Assembly (NCBI RefSeq): GCF_003265705.1
Contig: NW_020312848.1
Coordinates: 53,672,765 to 53,736,764, forward strand
Source of the DNA: Callorhinus ursinus
Lineage: Eukaryota; Chordata; Mammalia; Carnivora; Otariidae
DNA: 64,000 bases
Direction of reading: 5' to 3'
Shown: in pieces, positions 60,399 to 64,000 of the stretch
Layout of the letters: the number at the start of each line of letters is the position of its first letter
How positions within the stretch are numbered: the first letter of the stretch is position 1
Notes under the pieces: generated by a model
What the model was told of the DNA's origin: nothing
Seen by the model: only the letters and a program-made list of their open reading frames with translations
The model's database searches: none
Position numbers and translations under genes: made by a program

Positions 60399-60720
60399 GA
60401 TCACACAGGTGTGCAATGTCCAATCCTTCTCTGAAGCAAAGGAGTCGTGCCCCAGTGGCTTTAGGGGCATTCACTTGTCATGCAGTTGGCTTTCGGCCAA
60501 AGAGATGAACAAATTAGTAGACTGTACCTGTGTTGGCCCTGTTCCTCGTCTCATTTATGTAATTGATGTCTGGTGGCCTCATTATGGATCATTAGCATAT
60601 CAACATGGTGTCTGAGCCTGGCAAAGTGCTGCTTGTTGTCAGGCATTAGCAATTTGCCATAACATATAAAGCAAGAGAACTTGGACATGCTAACTGGATC
60701 ATTGGGAAACCAGTATGGTA
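60399..60720. promoter_or_regulatory. Candidate conserved non-coding element
   Basis: Unique-looking, balanced composition in AT-rich surroundings, with 'cattagcatatcaac' at about 60589 (octamer-like) and 'ttagcaatttgccat' at about 60645. No repeat family or coding support. Function is a guess from composition and motifs. Confidence 0.2.
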
Positions 60721-60904
60721 GCATAGGCAGCTCAAATCCAGTAACCTTTAGAGTTCCTTTGTGTTTGAAATAGTAACAAGCTTGGATTTATATTAGACTG
60801 TTTTTCTATAAAAGAAAAGGTACCTGTTATGTTAATAATGATACTCTAAATATGTGGTTCTTTTGAATATTTTAAGTTCCTTCACATTAATTTCATTTTC
60901 ATTG

Positions 60905-61234
60905 CTTTTTTTTTATTTTTTATTGTTATGTTAATCACCATATATTACATCATTAGTTTTTGGTGCAGTGTTCCATGATTCATTGTTTGTTCATAACACC
61001 CAGTGCTCCATGCAGAACCAATTGCCCTCCTCAATACCCATCACCAGGATAACCCATCCCCCTCCCCCCCTCCCCTCTAGAACCCTCAGTTTGTTTTTCA
61101 GAGTCCGTCATCTCTCATGGTTCCTCTCCCCCTCTGACATACTCCCCTTTTCTTCCTCTCCTGTTATCTTCTTTTTCTTTTTTCTTAAAATATGTTGCGT
61201 TATTTGTTTCAGAAGTACAGATCTGTGATTCATG
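60905..61234 (-). mobile_element. Short 5'-truncated young L1, arctoid 3' UTR
   Basis: T-run at 60906-60913, then 'gttatgttaatcaccatat', 'gttccatgattcattgtttg', 'tcaccaggataacccatcc' and 'gtacagatctgtgattca'. Same 3' UTR as 44553-45209 but truncated after about 330 bp. No clear target duplication. The 86 aa frame at 60968-61228 is L1. Confidence 0.93.
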
Positions 61235-61854
61235 TACATACATGTTGATACCTATGGCCAATAGTAATTTTTGTCTTCAATAGAATGGATTTTTAAGCCA
61301 AAGAATTTACATATTTAGAAATGATTTTTTTTTATTTTAGTGTAATAGTTAAGTGTAAGAATTGACTGTCTTACATTGCTTGAGAAGAATCCTAGATTAT
61401 TTTATAGCTAACCTGAAATACAAGTTTGAAATTCTCTATTTCAGAGTTGTTCTCATGAAGTGTCATTAGATTAGCAGTTGTTTATGATATGAAACAAAAG
61501 AGTGTTAGAGATACTTCTTATCCACTTAGTATTTCTGATTTAAGGTAGATGATACAGACAGGGATGTTATTGTAACATTTAATACCATAAATGTAGAATG
61601 AAAGGAAATAAAATTATTTTAGGAAGTAAAAGAAATATATGCAGATAAATTATATTTGATGCAAAGGATATATGTTTTTAGAAGTGGAAAAATAAACCCT
61701 GCCCCTAGGGTTCTACTTGTTATAACCCACAACCTGTCACTTAATTCCTCATAGTAAAATCTGGTCTATTCATAAAATGAAAATGATAAAAAAAAAATAC
61801 CATGGTGTGATTAGTGGCTTTTTTCTCCTCTGAGAGTAAATATTTTGTCATTTC
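61235..61854. other. Unassigned AT-rich DNA
   Basis: Nothing recognised. Confidence 0.45.
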
Positions 61855-61932
61855 AATTTTATAACCCCAGTGCCCCGTGTCTAGTATGTAGCAAGTACTA
61901 AATTAATGTGAGTACTAAATGAATGAATAAAA
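61855..61932 (+). mobile_element. L2 LINE 3' end
   Basis: 'accccagtgccccgtgtc', 'tagtatgtagcaagtac' and 'actaaatgaatgaataaa' are the terminal L2 phrases. Confidence 0.65.
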
Positions 61933-61948
61933 TTCACACCTTTTAAAA

Positions 61949-62117
61949 AGATTTTACATATTTATTTATTTGAGAGAGAGAGCAGGAACAGGGAAGGGGC
62001 AGAGGGAGAGGGAGAAGCAGGCTTCCTGCTGAGCAAGGAGCCAGACCTGGGCTTGATCCCAGGACCCTGGGTCGAAGGCAGACTCCTAACCAACCGACTG
62101 AACCACCCAGGCACCCC
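61949..62117 (-). mobile_element. SINEC SINE with internal deletion
   Basis: Reverse SINEC with 'gcaggcttcctgctgagc', 'gggcttgatcccagg' and 'accacccaggcaccccc'. The usual 'atcatgacctgagc' segment is missing between B and A boxes. Target duplication 'cacaccttttaaaa' (61935-61948) and 'cacactttttaaaa' (62118-62131). Inserted next to the L2 end. Confidence 0.95.
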
Positions 62118-62404
62118 CACACTTTTTAAAATATAAAGTGCCTGTATTTTTGTCTAATTGCCACAGTGAGAATATATTTATTGTGAAACAAATGCTGAAA
62201 AAAAATACGATAGAAATCATTGGTAATATTTACTGTTAACATATTGTTAACAAGAATATTCTTTGAATCTATGTATTTATAGTTTTTAAAAAAATTAAAA
62301 TATGGTGGTTCTTTAAACAATGATAACTTGCTCTTATCACTTAATTATGAACATTTTTCCAACTCATTAAATATTCTATACCTCATTTTCTTCTTGGTAC
62401 CCAA

Positions 62405-62640
62405 CAGTAACTATCATATATTGAGTTCCAAGTGAATGCCAAAATGAATTCTCTATTAAGTCCTAAATAAATACTTTGTTCTCTGAGGTAGGCATTATTT
62501 CTGTTTTAGCAATACAGAAATTGAGGTTCAGAGATAGTATTACTTACCAAGGTGAAACAGGTACTAACAGAGGAAATATTTTAATCGAAGCTGCCTGACT
62601 CCCAAGCGCATACCTTTAACCACCATGATGTATCACCACC
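62405..62640 (-). mobile_element. MIR SINE
   Basis: 'gaggtaggcattatttctg', 'acagaaattgaggttcag', 'cttaccaaggtgaaacagg' and 'cctttaaccaccatgatg' are reversed MIR landmarks. Confidence 0.75.
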
Positions 62641-62844
62641 CAATACTAATGCAGTTTTGCTTATATATACTCCCTGTTGACTTTTAGATGATCCATTCTT
62701 TTATTGTTACTGCACTGAGCCTTGTCTGAGGACAGAAAGGAGAGAAAAGAAAGGAATGAACAAGGGACAAGTGGAAACTTTTAGGGGTGATGGATATTCA
62801 TTATCTTGTTTGTGTCGATAGTTTCAGAAGTATATATCTACCTT

Positions 62845-63338
62845 GAATTATGTTGGGGTTATATCCCAACAAGCCCATCATAATTTGAAAATATTCTAAG
62901 TTGAAAATGAATTTAATATGCCTAACCTACCAAACATTATAGATTTATCCTATCCTACCTTAAATGTGCTCAGATTACTTACTTTAGCCTCCAGTTGGGC
63001 AAAATTATCTAATACAAAGCCTATTATATAATAAAGTGTTGAATATCTCATATAACTTATTGACTACTATACAGAAAGTGAAAAACAGAATGAATTTTGG
63101 GTATGGAATGATTCTCAGTGTATTGGTTGTTTGACCCTGCAATCGTGTGGCTGACTGGGAACTGTGGCTCACTGTGACTGCCTGTCATCACAAGAGAATA
63201 TCGAACTGCATATCACAGCCTGGGAAAAGATCACAATTCAAAATTTGAAGTATAATTTCTACCGAGTGCATATCGCTTTTGCCCTATCATAAAGTTGAAA
63301 ATCATTAAGTCAAACCATCATAAGTTGGGAACTATCTG
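62845..63338. mobile_element. Tigger-like non-autonomous DNA transposon
   Basis: 'tgttggggttatatccca', 'caagcccatcataatttg', 'gcctaacctaccaaacatt' and the end 'ccatcataagttgggaac' followed by 'tatctg' and TA belong to a common mammalian Tigger-derived family as I remember it. The right terminus and TA are plausible; the left terminus is degraded. No transposase frame. Confidence 0.6.
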
Positions 63339-63481
63339 TATATACATACGTTGAAACTCAAAAAACTGTAAACTTGATGTGTAGTTTAATAGGAACAAAT
63401 GATATGTAAACAAAGCTATAGAAAATGTCTGAAAAGAAAACTACACTGAGATAATGTTTCTATGTAAAGAACTGACCTATC

Positions 63482-63686
63482 GGGGTGCCTGGGTGGCTCA
63501 GTTGTTAAGTGTCTGCCTTCAGCTCAGGTCGTGATCCCAGGGTCCTGGGATCGAGCCCCGCATCCGGCTCCCTGCTCAGCAGGGAGCCTGCTTCTCCCTC
63601 TCCCACTCCCCCTGCTTGTGTTCCCTCTCTTGCTATGTCTCTGTCTGTCAAACAAATAAATAAAATCTTTAAAAAAATAAAAAAAA
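63482..63686 (+). mobile_element. SINEC SINE, young
   Basis: Full-length: 'ggggtgcctgggtggctcag', 'gggatcgagccccgc', 'gctcagcagggagcctgc', TC-rich body and AAATAAATAAAAT tail. Target duplication about 'aactgacctatc' (63469-63481) and 'aattgaccgtatc' (63687-63699). The 60 aa frame inside it is not a gene. Confidence 0.97.
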
Positions 63687-63884
63687 ATTGACCGTATCTA
63701 TGATTATTTCCTTTATAAAATTCTTGAAGAGTTTTTTTGGGGGGGGATAAAATTTACTCATATTTTAGTATTTTATATGCATACCCATGTGCACTGGAAA
63801 TGTGGTATCAGTGTACACTTCTTCTATGAGTGTATGAAAATACTTGTTTTAAAATAAGAATATAATAATCACATACTCAGATTT

Positions 63885-64000
63885 ACTGTGTATCATATGT
63901 TCTACTAAGTGCTTTGTTATCTCCTTTAATCTTCATGTCACCAATTTAGATGAGGGGTAAAAAACAAATACTCAAAAAAATTACACAGCTTAACCGTGGT
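63885..64000 (-). mobile_element. MIR SINE, cut by window end
   Basis: 'ttctactaagtgctttgtta', 'tttaatcttcatgtcacc' and 'gatgaggggtaaaaaac' fit reversed MIR, which continues beyond the window. Confidence 0.65.

Noticed and set aside
60123..60615. Two consecutive plus-strand frames (103 and 68 aa)
   Set aside because: No family, no consistent frame between them, and codon use typical of AT-rich non-coding DNA.

Overview
This window reads as intergenic or deep-intronic mammalian DNA. It is AT-rich with old, decayed repeats, and no open frame shows a convincing protein family, codon structure or intact exon chain. I annotate no functional protein-coding gene. Nearly all readable content is transposable-element sequence of several ages.

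The host is most likely a carnivoran of the arctoid group (bear, seal or weasel relatives). Fourteen tRNA-derived SINEs are of the SINEC type, with a 'CTGGGTGGCTCAG' head and a long 'CTTCTCCCTCTCCCACTCC' body. Two young L1 3' ends (44.5-45.2 and 60.9-61.2 kb) carry a 3' UTR I associate with arctoids. No copy of the dog-type SINEC_Cf is visible. The clade call is inference from memory of these families.

Layout. 0-4.3 kb: MaLR-like LTR and internal remnant on the minus strand, interrupted by a plus-strand L1 3' end. 4.3-6.4 kb: L2 fragments and a Tigger-like DNA transposon with TA flanks. 6.4-11.8 kb: a long minus-strand L1 running from 3' UTR through reverse transcriptase to a 5' UTR, apparently lacking the endonuclease/ORF1 part and carrying a second L1 inserted in the opposite direction. 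11.8-15.3 kb: SINEs inserted into L2 and MIR elements, with clear target-site duplications. 15.3-24.8 kb: mostly unassigned AT-rich DNA with scattered SINEs and an L2. 24.8-31.9 kb: about 7 kb with no recognisable interspersed repeat, only one long CA microsatellite; it holds octamer- and homeodomain-like motifs and a perfect 22-bp palindrome. 31.9-43.7 kb: SINEs, L2, MIR, an old L1 and a complete solitary MaLR-like LTR. 43.7-50 kb: a young L1 and an unusual perfect 43-bp duplication spaced 2.3 kb apart. 50-53.6 kb: a decayed CR1/L3-type LINE and an ancient element with a tRNA-Ile-like head. 53.6-58 kb: a second repeat-poor stretch. 58-64 kb: LTR, SINEs, MIRs, L1 and another Tigger-like element.

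There is no set of genes to link into a pathway. The biology visible here is the layering of retrotransposon insertions, a few relics that may be constrained, and repeat-poor tracts that could hold conserved regulatory DNA. No undescribed gene system was found.
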